Below, in pieces: positions 51,950-62,559 of a stretch of 64,000 bases of DNA. The number at the start of each line of letters is the position of its first letter. Positions within the stretch are counted from its first letter, which is position 1. This DNA comes from Lactuca virosa (taxonomy: Eukaryota > Streptophyta > Magnoliopsida > Asterales > Asteraceae), in contig CAKMRJ010005745.1 in NCBI GenBank assembly GCA_928212115.1, positions 214,005,499 through 214,069,498 on the forward strand, in the 5' to 3' direction. The notes under the pieces are model-generated. The model searched no databases, was not told the origin of the DNA, and saw only the letters and a list, made by a program, of their open reading frames with translations. Made by a program: the position numbers and the translations under genes.

Positions 51950-52773
51950 TCTAATAACTATAGTTGCAAGTATGACTTCAGGAACCGATCAGCAATCGTA
52001 GCTCTTTAAACTCTGTTGAACTATGAAGCGCCATTTTAGATAAGTGATCATATAATCCTCTGTTCTAGATATGATATCAGCCGGACAAATACATGGAACG
52101 TGGTCTTGCTTATTGTCCCACATTTGTTTCCCGATTTCCGATTTGTTTGACATATAGAACTTAACTGAACACATCAATTTAGTTCTGACCGGGCCCGGTA
52201 CATAGGTCAAAACAAAATCATCGAGGGGCCCAGATATCGCTTCTAATCCTAGAAGGAACAGATAAACTTCGACTCATGTTTGCTCTACTACTTGTTGAAT
52301 TACACACAAAAGCACGGTTTATAACATCGAGTTACCAATGCTTTTCGTGCAATCAATGCATAACCAACTCATAGGCAACAAATCATATCTCTAGGTTTGA
52401 AGACTTATATGATATTACCGTCTCACGATCACTCGAGATAAATTCCATGAAGTGATACACAGTGAGCGTGGGTTGAATCCAATACTCAGAACTTATGAGC
52501 ACTCATGAGTGTTGTAGCCCCGCTTTGTCTAACATCTTAGACCTCTACAAGCCAACCCATGACAGTCTTGATTCATATCTACTTCCAACATATGACCGAC
52601 TGTGGAGAGTTTGAATAATATGATATAAACCATAACATAATTATTCTGGAAGTCAAAACATGCAAAAAGAAATAATAGTAAACGATTGACAAGAGATAGC
52701 AACACTTTACTCATAAATAACAGCTTTTATTTATCATCAAATGTCAATTACATTTTACAAATTTCAAGATTAT
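51950..52773 (-). other. 3' untranslated region of D
   Basis: No coding frame. It matches the first 800 or so bases of the interiors of E1 (from 7821) and E2 (from 17925), for example 'gatcactcg.gataaa.tccatgaa' and 'gagcgtgggtt.aatccaatactc'. Strong retention in elements with decayed pol suggests a cis-acting role. Confidence 0.7.
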
Positions 52774-53370
52774 CTAACTACTAAAACTAATATCATCCTT
52801 CAGCCCTATGCTCCGAGCATGCTGGAGATGCTTAGCCCGAGTCAGTCCCTTCGTGAGGGGATCTGCTGGGTTCTCATCCGATGATACCCTCTTTGCCACG
52901 AGGATTCTTCTTCTATTCGATGTCTGATGAAGTGATATTTCTGTCAATGTGTCTGGATCTCCCATGATCTCTTGGTTCCTTGGCTAAGGCAACCGCACTA
53001 TTGCTGTCACAGAAAATCTCCATTGGCTCCTTTATAGCTGGTACAACTCCAAGGTCTCCGATGAAGTTCTTTAGCCATATAGCCTCCTTTGCTGCCTCGC
53101 TTGCTGCTATATACTCTATTCACAAGTGGAATCAGCCACTGTCTCCTGCTTGGAACTTTTCCAAGTAATTGCCCCTCCGTTTAGAGTAAAGACCCAGCCC
53201 GACTGAGAGCGGAAATTATCCCTGTCAGTCTGAAAGCTAGCATCACTGTACCCTACAACTCTCAAGTCCTCACTGCCACCGAGGGTAAGGACCCAGTCCT
53301 TAGTCCTCCGTAGGTACTTGAGGATATCTTTACCGCAGTCCAGTGTGCCTTGCCAGGGTTCCCCTGATAC
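52774..53370 (-). pseudogene. RNase H domain of D, frameshifted
   Basis: On the minus strand KDILKYLRRTKDWVLTLGG, GYSDASFQTD and KSSKQETVADSTCE are seen from 53350 to 53110, then the frame shifts. The C-terminal block (ENPADPLTKGL near 52860) ends at a stop near 52774. GYSDAS contains a catalytic aspartate. A deletion just after STCE removes the usual AEY segment. Confidence 0.8.
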
Positions 53371-54410
53371 CTGCTAACCATGCTCAAAGCAAAGGCTACA
53401 TCAGGTCGAGTACACGTCATAGCATACATGATCGATCCTACAGCTGAAGCATAAGGTATTCGACTCATTTCTGCTATCTCAGCCTCAGTACTAGGGCTTT
53501 GTGTCTTACTCAATCTGGCGTTACTCTGGATGGGTAACTCTCCTTTCTTGGAGTTATGCATGTTGAACCTTTTCAACACTTTGTCCACATAGGTGCTTTG
53601 ACTAAGTCCAATTAGTCTTTTACTCCTGTTTCTCAAAATCCTTATCCCTAGGATATAGGCAGCTTCTCCAAGGTCCTTCATAGCGAAACACTTCCCAAGC
53701 CAGGACTTTACTTCCTGCAGGGTTGGGATGTCATTTCCTATGAGTAGTATGTCATCCACATACAGTACCAAAAAGCTGACTATACTCCCACTAGCCTTGA
53801 TATAGACACAAGATTCATCTTCACTCCTTGAAAAGCCAAATTCTTTGATTTTTTTCATCAAAGCAAAGATTCCATCTGCGAGGTGCCTGTTTTAATCCAT
53901 AAATGGATTTCTCGAGCTTACACACTCTACTGGGGTACTCTGTACTGACAAAACCCTCTGGCTGAACCATGTAAACATCTTCAGCCAACTTTCCATTAAG
54001 GAAAGCGGTTTTGACATCCATTTGCCATATTTCATAATCATGAAATGCAGCAATGGCTAACAGAACCCTAATAGACTTAATCTTGGCCACTGGTGAAAAG
54101 GTCTCATCATAATCAACTCCCGGAGTTTGAGAATAACCCTTTGCAACCAGTCGTGCCTTATAAGTGTGTACATTACCATCCATGTCGGTCTTCTTCTTGA
54201 AGATCCATTTGCACCCAACTATCTTACGATCAGGTACATTGTCAACCAAGTTCCAAACTTGATTGTCATACATGGACTGTATCTCGCTATCCATAGCCTC
54301 TTTCCATTTAGCAGCCTCAGGGCCTGCCATGGCTTCCGTGTAGCTGTTAGGCTCATCCAGATTTACCAGTGTGTTATCACTGATAAGTGTCTCACCTTCT
54401 GCAGTAATAT
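53262..54410 (-). pseudogene. Reverse transcriptase of D, one frameshift
   Basis: Frames 54330-53821 and 53861-53262 together hold WKEAMDSEIQSM, KIVGCKWIFKKK, MDGNVHTYKARLVAKGYSQ, QMDVKTAFLNG and the catalytic YVDDILL near 53760. A frameshift near 53860 lies between LKQAP and KIKEFGF. The catalytic aspartates are intact. The enzyme copies the element RNA in the particle. Another frame change near 54405 separates it from the integrase C-terminus. Confidence 0.88.
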
Positions 54411-55529
54411 AAAACCATAATAATGCTCAGGTGCATTCCTAACTCTGGTGGAACGCCTCAGAGGTATAGATTCTTCAGTCGGCTCAACAGGAGTTTCCTC
54501 CTCAGGTTGAGGGCTAGGGTTTGAGGTTCCTTCACCACTTGACTCTTGAATTTCCTCAAGGTCAATTTGCCTCCCACTGTCTCCTTGGCTCATGAATTCT
54601 CTCTCTCGAAAGAATCCTCTTCTTGCTACAAAGACCACATTATCACTGGGTCTGTAAAAGATGTAACCAAAGGATTTCTGTGGGTAGCCGAAGATGAAAA
54701 TACACCTTTCGCTTTGGGGTTCGAGCTTATCGTGAGTCTCGCGTCTCACGAAAGCCTCGCAACCCCAAATCTTGATGTGGTCTAGATTGGGAACTTTTCC
54801 AGTCCACACCTCGTGAGGTTTTTTGGCAACCTTCTTTGTAGGGACTAGATTAAGGATATGGCGGCAGTCTCTAAGGCATACCCCCCAAAATGAGATTGGT
54901 AGCGAAGCTCGACTCATCATGGAACGAACCATGTCCAACAAGGTCCGATTGCGCCTCTCAGCTACACCATTCAACTGTGGTGTCCTAGGAGGTGTCAATT
55001 GTGAGACAATCCCACATTCCTTAAGATAGTCAAGGAACTCAGTACTAAGATACTCACCACCACGATCGGATCGAAGCATCTTAATGTTCCTGCCCAACTG
55101 ATTCTCCACTTCTTGCTTAAACTCTTTGAATTTCTCAAAGGTTTCTGACTTATGCTTGATTAGGTAGACATATCCATATCTACTAAAATCATCAGTAAAA
55201 GTCACATAGAACCGATTAGCATCTCTTGTGGCGGTTCTGAAGGGTCCACACACATCCGTGTGTATGAGGTCCAACAAACCTTCACCCCTAGCACAAGTGC
55301 CAGTAAAAGGTGACTTTGTCATTTTACCAAGCAAACAAGATTCACAACTATCATCTGACTTTAGGTCAAATGACTCCAAGACTCCATCCTTTTGGAGTTG
55401 GCCTATGCGTTTCTTGCTTACATGTCCAAGACGACAATGCCATAAGGATGCTTTATCTAAGCTAGTGGAAGAGTTAATACACAATACATTATTTCCTAGA
55501 TTATCTACAACAGATACAGTTTCATACAC
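54410..55529 (-). pseudogene. Integrase of D
   Basis: An almost continuous frame of about 370 codons with the HHCC zinc motif (LWHCRLGHVSKKRIG, SCESCLLGKM near 55430-55320), core motifs HTDVCGPF, TFTDDFSRYGYVYL, SDRGGEY and E at ERRNRTL, and a C-terminal region with PLRRSTRVRNAPEHYYGF. The catalytic triad D, D, E appears present. It inserts the DNA copy into the genome. The frame is offset from gag-protease by a shift near 55520. Confidence 0.88.
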
Positions 55530-56797
55530 GCCATCACAAGGTAATGCTTTAAATAAAGAACATTATTAAAGAAAGCATCAATACTACCATTATTATTATC
55601 AAAATAAAAGGTAAAACCTTGTTTATACAATGCATGAAAGGAAATAACATTTCTTGCCATTTCTGGCGAATAATAACATTTATTCAAATCTAATGTAAAC
55701 CCACTATTTAGCACTAAGGAATAAACTCCTATCTTGGTGACAGGTGAAGCTTTCCTGTTTCCCATGATCAAGTTTATCTTTCCCTGCTCCACATTCTCAC
55801 TTCTTTTTAGTCCCTGCAAATCACAACATATGTGAATACCACAACCTGTATCAAGGACCCAAGACTTAGAATGAGGTGAGTTATTAGACAATATAGTGTA
55901 TATACCTGCATGGTTGGGTTTTACTTTCCCATCCTTCAAATCTTGCTGGTACTTTGGGCAGTTTCGCTTCCAGTGCGACTTTTCATGGCAATAGAAGCAT
56001 TCAGCCTCATTAGGGTTAGCAGAAGGAGTGACAAAACCTTTCTTGGTTTTGCTTGAAGAGGAGCCTTCAAGGGTCTTACCCTTGGTACCCTTAGAAGGGT
56101 TCTTTCTCTTCTTCCCTTTGCCATGCCCGATTGCCAAGACATTGGCCGCAGTTGGAGTAGGAGTAGGAGTAGTAACAACCGACTTACCCTTTAGACCACT
56201 TTCGGCGGTCTTCAAGAGTCCTTGAAGTTTGCTGAGGGTGACTTCTTCCTTGTTCATGTGATATGTCATGCGGAATTGATCATAACACGATGGCAAGGAG
56301 TGCAAAATGATGTCTATTGCTAACTCCTCAGGGAAGTTCACATTCAGCTTCAGTAAACGGTCCACATACCTTTGCATTTTCTGCATGTGGCCCGTGATGG
56401 GTTCACCATCCTTCATTCGGGTTGTTATCATGGAGGAGATTATTTCATATCGCTCTTGACGAGCACTTTGATGGTAGCGGTCCATCAAGTCCTGGTGCAT
56501 CTCAAAAGGATAATAGTCCTCATAGGACTTTTGGAGCTCGGCTGTCATGGTGGCCATCATGATGCATGCCACTTTTGTAGCATCTCTTTCATGTACCTCA
56601 TATTCAGCAAGCTCTTCAGGAGTAGCAGTTGGCTCGGGTACCTTCAGCTCCTTGTCGAGAACATATTCTTTGTTCTCATACCGAGTGACCATCCTGATGT
56701 TTCTGATCCAATCTGTAAAGTTGGACCCATCAAAGATGACTCTCCCACAAAGATTCATGAGAGAGAAGGAGCTAGTAGGGGTTTGAGCCAGAAGCAT
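55505..56797 (-). pseudogene. gag and protease of D
   Basis: A frame of 430 codons starts at MLLAQTPTSSFSLM. It has the Copia gag domain (FDGSNFTDWIRNIRM, AIDIILHSLPSCYDQF), a basic linker (GKGKKRKNPSKG), a zinc knuckle CFYCHEKSHWKRNC near 55975 and the protease site WVLDTGCGIHICC near 55855. It would form the particle and process it. The frame itself is open; it is lost at about 55520, so a full polyprotein cannot be made without a shift. E1 and E2 lack the first 130 or so residues of this gag. Confidence 0.88.
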
Positions 56798-57102
56798 TGT
56801 TATTGGAAGACATCTGAAAAGAAGAGGGAATAGATTAGATTAGATATAGAGATAGTCCTTAACAAAACACCCAAATGTAATATTAAGGCTAGGACCCAAC
56901 ACAATATTTATAAACTTAGAAGAGGGATGCCGTAATCTAAGCTATAAGATATTTGAAGGTAGGTGAATGACGATTCACCAATTTCCACCATGAAAAACGA
57001 AATATTTAATTAGGTTTTAATTGGTTTAGAAACTCCTAGATTCTTTGAGATTCATTGAAACTTTCTTCAATGGCATGTTTCAATCTCGAGTGTGCCCTTC
57101 AA

Positions 57103-57538
57103 GTTTTGTGACTGGGATGCCGAGGATCACAAAACAAGGTGTGAAGTAACCATGCAAATTACTTGGTACCCTTAATGTATTACCCCTCAATCGATGTGCC
57201 GGTTAACCACACACGCTCCATCGATACTATGATAAACATTAAGTCACCCTTTACCTACCTTGTTAAGTTCAAGTTAGTGTGCCGGTTAACCACACACGCT
57301 CCACTAACGACTTAAACAAAGTGTAAAGTGTAATTTCATGGATTAGCACCTTATTCACATTTTCCTAAAATAACTAAGATTGGGAATTCAATAAAGTTTA
57401 GTTACTTTAGTATTATCATTATACTTTTAATGAGAATTTATAAGTCCTTGTCCTACCCGTTCGGCTAACGACCCTCCACCGATCAAGGAAGCGGTGGGTG
57501 AGAGTGGACACCCATTAAGTTGCCATTTTATAGGCAAC
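57103..57538 (-). promoter_or_regulatory. Structured leader of D with four hairpins
   Basis: Arms GTTTTGTGA/TCACAAAAC (57103-57135), a 36-nt pair at 57190-57225 (ATCGATG/CATCGAT) and 57273-57308 (GTTAGTG/CACTAAC) with the same GGTTAACC-centred loop, and arms GTTGCC/GGCAAC with loop ATTTTATA (57519-57538). All stems are perfect. They lie about 300 to 740 nt upstream of the gag start and 580 to 1030 nt from the primer-binding site. Comparison with E1 and E2 shows matched changes. Candidate roles are dimerisation, packaging or translation control. Confidence 0.7.
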
Positions 57539-58061
57539 AACCTTATACCCCCCTTATAGACCGGCTTCGTGAATGAGGCGTACTAGCGGTAAGACGACTT
57601 GATCTTATACATATATAATATTATTAAACTTATAATATTATAAAGTATAAGGGTGAATTTAACTTTTAAAATTCTAGGGGTTGGAACTAAAGTTTTTAAT
57701 ATGACTTTACATGTTCCAAAACTTGAGGGCAAGTTTTGTAAACTTTCAAAACTTTTCATTTCTCATAACTTATGAGTTAATGGTTATTAAAATGAAGACT
57801 CTTCATTTTTTGTAACCTATGTGTTCTTTTAATGGTTATTTATAAATGTGACTTTTGGTTATCCATAACTTAAGAACTAGTTATGGACTCCATTAAAACA
57901 CATAAAGATCAAGAATTAATCTAATCAATTATTAGCACATAATTTCTATGATCTTCTAAACTCATATGTTTATGAATGTTCATTCAAAAATTTCAAGAAT
58001 CGTAAGTACATATACAAACTTGAAATTTGATACGAGCTTTTGAACAAAACTTCGATTTTCA

Positions 58062-58063
<2 letters not shown>

Positions 58064-58092
<29 letters not shown>
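58064..58092 (-). repeat. Homopolymer T run in the D leader
   Basis: About 29 T (A on the transcribed strand) close to the primer-binding site; not present in E2. Confidence 0.9.
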
Positions 58093-58094
<2 letters not shown>

Positions 58095-58118
58095 ATCAAG
58101 TATCAAATAAACAACCAG

Positions 58119-58130
58119 GCTCTGATACCA
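58119..58130 (-). promoter_or_regulatory. Primer-binding site of D
   Basis: The minus strand reads TGGTATCAGAGC one base after the LTR, complementary to initiator methionine tRNA. Confidence 0.92.
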
Positions 58131-58131
58131 C

Positions 58132-58893
58132 TGATGGGTTTTTGAGCATTCTAACACTCCTATGGTGTACATGCAACCCTAGAACCTTGGATCTATGTTT
58201 GACTAAGATACATGCAAATAATTATTTTTCCAAGGTTCTTATCCTAACTAGCATGGCATGGGGTACTTGAATCAAATAAAACTAGTAGAATTACTTACCT
58301 TGTAGTAGTAGTTGATTGCATGGAGTTTGAGAGCCTAGCACCAATAATGTGGATGCCTCAAATGGAAGTCACAAATCACCACAAACTTGGAAAATTGAGA
58401 GAATAGTCACAACTTCTTGAAATCGGCCCTCTTGGTTTACACACATCAACTAGTCTAATTTCAAGAACCAAAGCCTCCTTTATATAGTGTGGTGGATTAG
58501 GGTTACATTCATGTAAACCCTAATACCCATGTCTTTTCATTTCCATGAGATCCATGGGTTAAAGCTCCATGGAGTATCCATGGACTTTCCATGCAAGCCA
58601 AGCCCATTCCAAATAAGCATTAGCCCACACTATATAAATACAAGAGCCCATATTTAATTAGTCATACTTTTGATCTCTAAATTAATTCTAGATTAATTAT
58701 AGATCAATACTAATTAAATGATATGATTTTATATTAAATATTAGACTTATAATATATTAATAAATCATAACTTATACTATTCTCAAACGATTATCCATAA
58801 ATTGTTCGGGTGAAGTGCAACCCAAATGGACCATGCCGGGTCGGGTCAAGTACATACCAAATATAGTTATGGACTTAGATACTATATCCAACA
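58132..58893 (-). repeat. 5' LTR of D with promoter
   Basis: Begins TGATGGGTTTTTGAGC, ends ATATCCAACA. The promoter TATA box is CACTATATAAAGGAGG on the minus strand near 58476-58491. Confidence 0.95.
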
Positions 58894-59584
58894 GTAAGGA
58901 CATGGAGAAACACAAAATCCCCAAAGTGAATGAGATGAAGAAACCTCATGCCAAGGTGTATGTCTAATTAGGTAAGAGTATTCATAGTTGTTTTACGTTT
59001 TATTCCTAAGTAGTGATCCCAAGATATGGTACCCACATGTATCTTTATGTGTGGATTCCATAGAAAAGAAGAGAACTAAAGCAATAAAGACAAGTTATGA
59101 TCATGGACGGCAAGCATTTACATAGGATTAGATGTCTTCCATTTATTTCTTGTGATTTGACTATGATAAATATTGATAGCATAACCAAATGCTTTCCACA
59201 TACTTTTGCTAAATAGTTTTAACAAAATTTTGAAAATTTTGAAATTGCTTGTTTGGATTGTATGCAAAATTAAGTGACAATATGTTAATTAACATATGGC
59301 TGAAATTATTGATTATAAAATTGCCATAAACTTTAAAAGTATTGCTAAAGATCCAAAAGGATATGATTTTGGATATCATTTGAGTTTAGTCTTATGATAA
59401 AATACGAGTAATTTTTATGACAAGACATTTGTCAAAGACTTGTTGATACTAGTTTCGACTAATGGATCGTTAAAATATTTACCAAAAAAGAACTTAGATT
59501 CCCTAAAGATATGATTATATTGAAATGTTCAATGTATACTATAGAAAAAGTTAGAATCAACTGGGCAAAATGATAATATGTCAT
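58894..59584. other. DNA between D and C, no recognised gene
   Basis: Before D inserted, this joined 51138-51166. A short plus-strand open stretch from 58899 (DMEKHKIPKVNEMKK...) ends near 58966 and could be the tail of an old gene or gag, but I cannot name it. The rest is AT-rich. Confidence 0.4.
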
Positions 59585-60165
59585 TGTTAGGGCCAGGATC
59601 CCGAAATTACATTCAGGATCCTCAAACCTCAGGATCCTGAAGAATACTTCAGGATCCTGACTATTATCATTTATTCTCCTAACGTTTATAACAATAATAT
59701 GCTTTGTTATTTTATTCACATGTGCAGAAATAATCAGCCAAAGACTTATTCTAAACGAATAATCATTGTGACCATGCAAAAGACCCGGAAGACCAAGTCA
59801 AGTAACGTCTATAAGTTGATCTCGGCGGATCCTAGAATTGTCGGAGTTCTTCTTTTTAGATTTAGACTATAAAAACCACCTGTATTCATCTCACTACACA
59901 CGACACTTAGCAGAACAACAACACTTGTACTTATATTCTTTACATTTTCTCTGTAATCGACCTTTTCAATCAATAAAATTATCGAGGCAGGTGATCATTA
60001 TCACCTCCCAAGGTTTTATGTCGGAGATCCTAGCAAGGATCAAGAGCTTTCCTTGTAAACAACTTGTGTCACATTGATCATCATTTTATACTTGCATTAT
60101 TCTGAACATCACAGCCTCTCATACAGTTTGGTCGATTCTTGTTTGTTCATTTTTTCACCAAAACA
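59585..60165 (+). repeat. 5' LTR of element C
   Basis: About 580 bp, ending near ACCAAAACA before the primer-binding site. It has a TATA box GACTATAAAAACC at about 59865-59877 and a polyadenylation-type AATAAA at 59972-59977. Confidence 0.85.
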
Positions 60166-60168
60166 ATT

Positions 60169-60185
60169 TGGCGCCCATCGTGGGG
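60169..60185 (+). promoter_or_regulatory. Primer-binding site of element C
   Basis: TGGCGCCCATCGTGGGG, three bases after the LTR. Confidence 0.87.
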
Positions 60186-60207
60186 TTTCAAAATCCTTCG
60201 AAAAATA

Positions 60208-61740
60208 ATGTCTACATAATCGACCCTGTCCTCTTCCTCTTCCTCAATTCCTCAATTCCTCCCATTTCCTTAGAAGCACCAAAGAAAAACACTTCTTCGG
60301 TCGTTACCACATGACTGCAGGATCCTCCTGTGATGATTTCCAGCAATGAAATCTTCGCTATGATGAAGAGACTGGAACGACAAGTCGCCCAGCAGCAGGA
60401 GGATAACATGACAATAATCAAGGAGGTGGAGAGAATGAGGACAGAAATCCACAAACCTTAGGAAGCAGCACCCTCGATTTTGCAACCCAAGATTATGAAC
60501 TTTGAGAACATGGGATCCTTAGTGATTCACCGCGAGATAGGATCCTCAACACCGGCCGCTGATCCCGCCTGGGGCGCGACTCCGAGAGAACAAGCCCATA
60601 CGACCCAGGATCCCACTTGAACCTCTGTTACTCCCAATAACATGGATCTTGGTAACCCCGTCAATAATAATATCTTTACTACTAACTCAATGGATGTTGA
60701 TACATGTTTAAGCCTGATCATGGCTAAGGAGCTCCAGCAACTAAGACAAATGATCTCAAGCGTACCCGAAGTAGTTCAGCTTGTTCCGGAAGTATCCCCC
60801 ACAAGCCATAGGATCTCCAGATTCGTTCCAGCGATAGCCGATACCGAAGTCCCAAAGCGCTTCCAGACCCCCAACATGAAGCTTTATGACGGGACTACGG
60901 ATCCTAAGGAGCACGTGGCAAAATACAGGGAAAGGTTGGAGATCATTCCCATCCCTACTCACTTGAAAGAAGCTTGCATGTGCAAGGGTTTTGGTTCAAA
61001 CCTCACAACATCAACTTTAAAATGGCGTCTTAATGTTCCTCCTTATTCTATTACATCGTTTGCTCATTTAATTAATTTATTTAACAACCAATTTTCTTGT
61101 AGCAGAACATTTGAAAAGATCACTAGTGATCTCTATCGGGTGGTCTAAGATCCTAAAGAATCCCTTAGGACTTTTGTGAACAGTTTTTGCAGGGAAGCCC
61201 TAAGTATCCCCAAAATCGACATGGCAACTGCAGTCGAAGCCTTTAAAATGGGCGTAAAGAAAGATTCACTTTTCTACTAAGACCTCATAATGACTCCATG
61301 CAAGAGGATGGACAAAGTCAAAAGCAGAGCACTAAGGTTCATCAGGCTCGAAGAAGACAAGGAGATCCAAAAGAGGAGCAACCCGCCAAGATCTTATGAT
61401 CACCCCAATAGAAAGGCCGATTCCTCGGCCCAAAGATCCTATAAATCAAAACCATATTCCAAACCTGACCATCATAGGGTTAATGCCCTTGAATGTGAGG
61501 GAGAGGAAGAAGATTTTACTAAGATTACTGACTATTGTTTTTTTGTTAGATATTCCAGGTGTAATATTTGCTATGTGGATATTGGAGACAAAGCAAGGTG
61601 GCCATGAAAAGGACAAAAATCCACCGCTTGGAAAGACAAGTCTAAATGGTGTGCATACATGAAGACTTCGGTCACATCACAGAGGATTGCATAGATCTCA
61701 CGAAGGAATCAGTAACCTCCTAGGCAAAGGATACCTTAAA
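60208..61740 (+). pseudogene. gag of element C
   Basis: The start MST is followed at once by TAA where B has CAA. Further along, MISSVPEVVQLVPEVSPTSH, YDGTTDPKEHVAKYRERLE, YSITSFAHLINLF and AVEAFKMGVKK match B. At least one frameshift lies between 60208 and 60642, and there are stops near 60460, 61146 and 61278. The region 60642-61148 is a clean capsid-type stretch. Confidence 0.82.
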
Positions 61741-61989
61741 GAAATCCTTGGAAGAAGAAAGGAGAGATCTAAACAAAAATATCAGGATCCTCAGAAGATC
61801 CTCAACAGACCAGGATCCCCCTACGGACGCCATGGTAATCAATGTGATCTCTGGAGGATCTGACATTTGTGGTATCTCTTATTCTGCAGCAAAGAGGCAC
61901 GCCAACGTATCCAAGACGGAGATGGAAAAAGGACCCGGAAGAAGAACACATCTATCACAAACTAAAATGAGATCACCTTTGACGAAGCA

Positions 61990-62319
61990 AATAGACAAGA
62001 CGTCCACGATCCTCACCATGACAGATTGGTGATTACTCTCTACATCGCCAACCATTTCGTCAGAAGGATCCTCATTGATGGAGGATCCTCGATCAACATC
62101 ATACTCCTCGACGCGTTGAAAACAATGAACATCCCAGAGTCTGAGATAGTCGCAAGATTCTCAGTGCTAATTGGATTTAGCAGCGAAACCAAGCACACCG
62201 TCGGCGAGATAAAGCTACCTATCTACATAGAAGGGGTAAACTATGTACAACGTTTTTGCGTAATTGATATGTTATCCTGTTATAATTTCTTACTAGGTAG
62301 ACCATGGATCCACGAATGA
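61990..62319 (+). pseudogene. Protease domain of element C
   Basis: An open stretch VITLYIANHFVRRILIDGGSS, with the active-site IDGGSS intact (compare VDGEYS in B), ends at LLGRPWIHE near 62316 at a stop. The domain itself is unbroken, but gag upstream and reverse transcriptase downstream are out of frame or stopped. Confidence 0.78.
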
Positions 62320-62559
62320 AGGTCGTTCCATCGACATATCATCATTACGTAAAGATGCCCACCCCATGGGGGACAGTGAAGATCGTAGGAGACCAACAAG
62401 AATCCAAGGAATGCTACAAGACTTCGATGAAATCTTCAACAATACCACGACAAGCATAGCAATTAAAGTAGGGGGCACGAGACGTGCTAGAAGAAAGAGA
62501 GAAAAATATAAAAGAAGAGCCCCTGAACCTTGAGGATCCTGAAGCCAAGGTTCTCATAG

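Larger units (their letters stand above)
51167..58893 (-). mobile_element. Copia LTR retrotransposon D, near complete
   Basis: LTRs of about 765 and 762 bp, nearly identical by eye, are flanked by exact GTAAG duplications (51162-51166, 58894-58898). On the minus strand it has, in order, primer-binding site, long leader, gag, protease, integrase, reverse transcriptase, RNase H and purine tract. The order with integrase before reverse transcriptase defines Copia. A few frameshifts break the polyprotein. The closeness of the LTRs suggests a recent insertion. It is the best candidate in the window for the autonomous relative of E2. Confidence 0.95.

Noticed and set aside
55228..55569. Plus-strand frames opposite the D polyprotein (also 56372-56833, 54127-54420)
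   Set aside because: They are shadows of gag, protease and integrase, which carry the diagnostic motifs on the minus strand.
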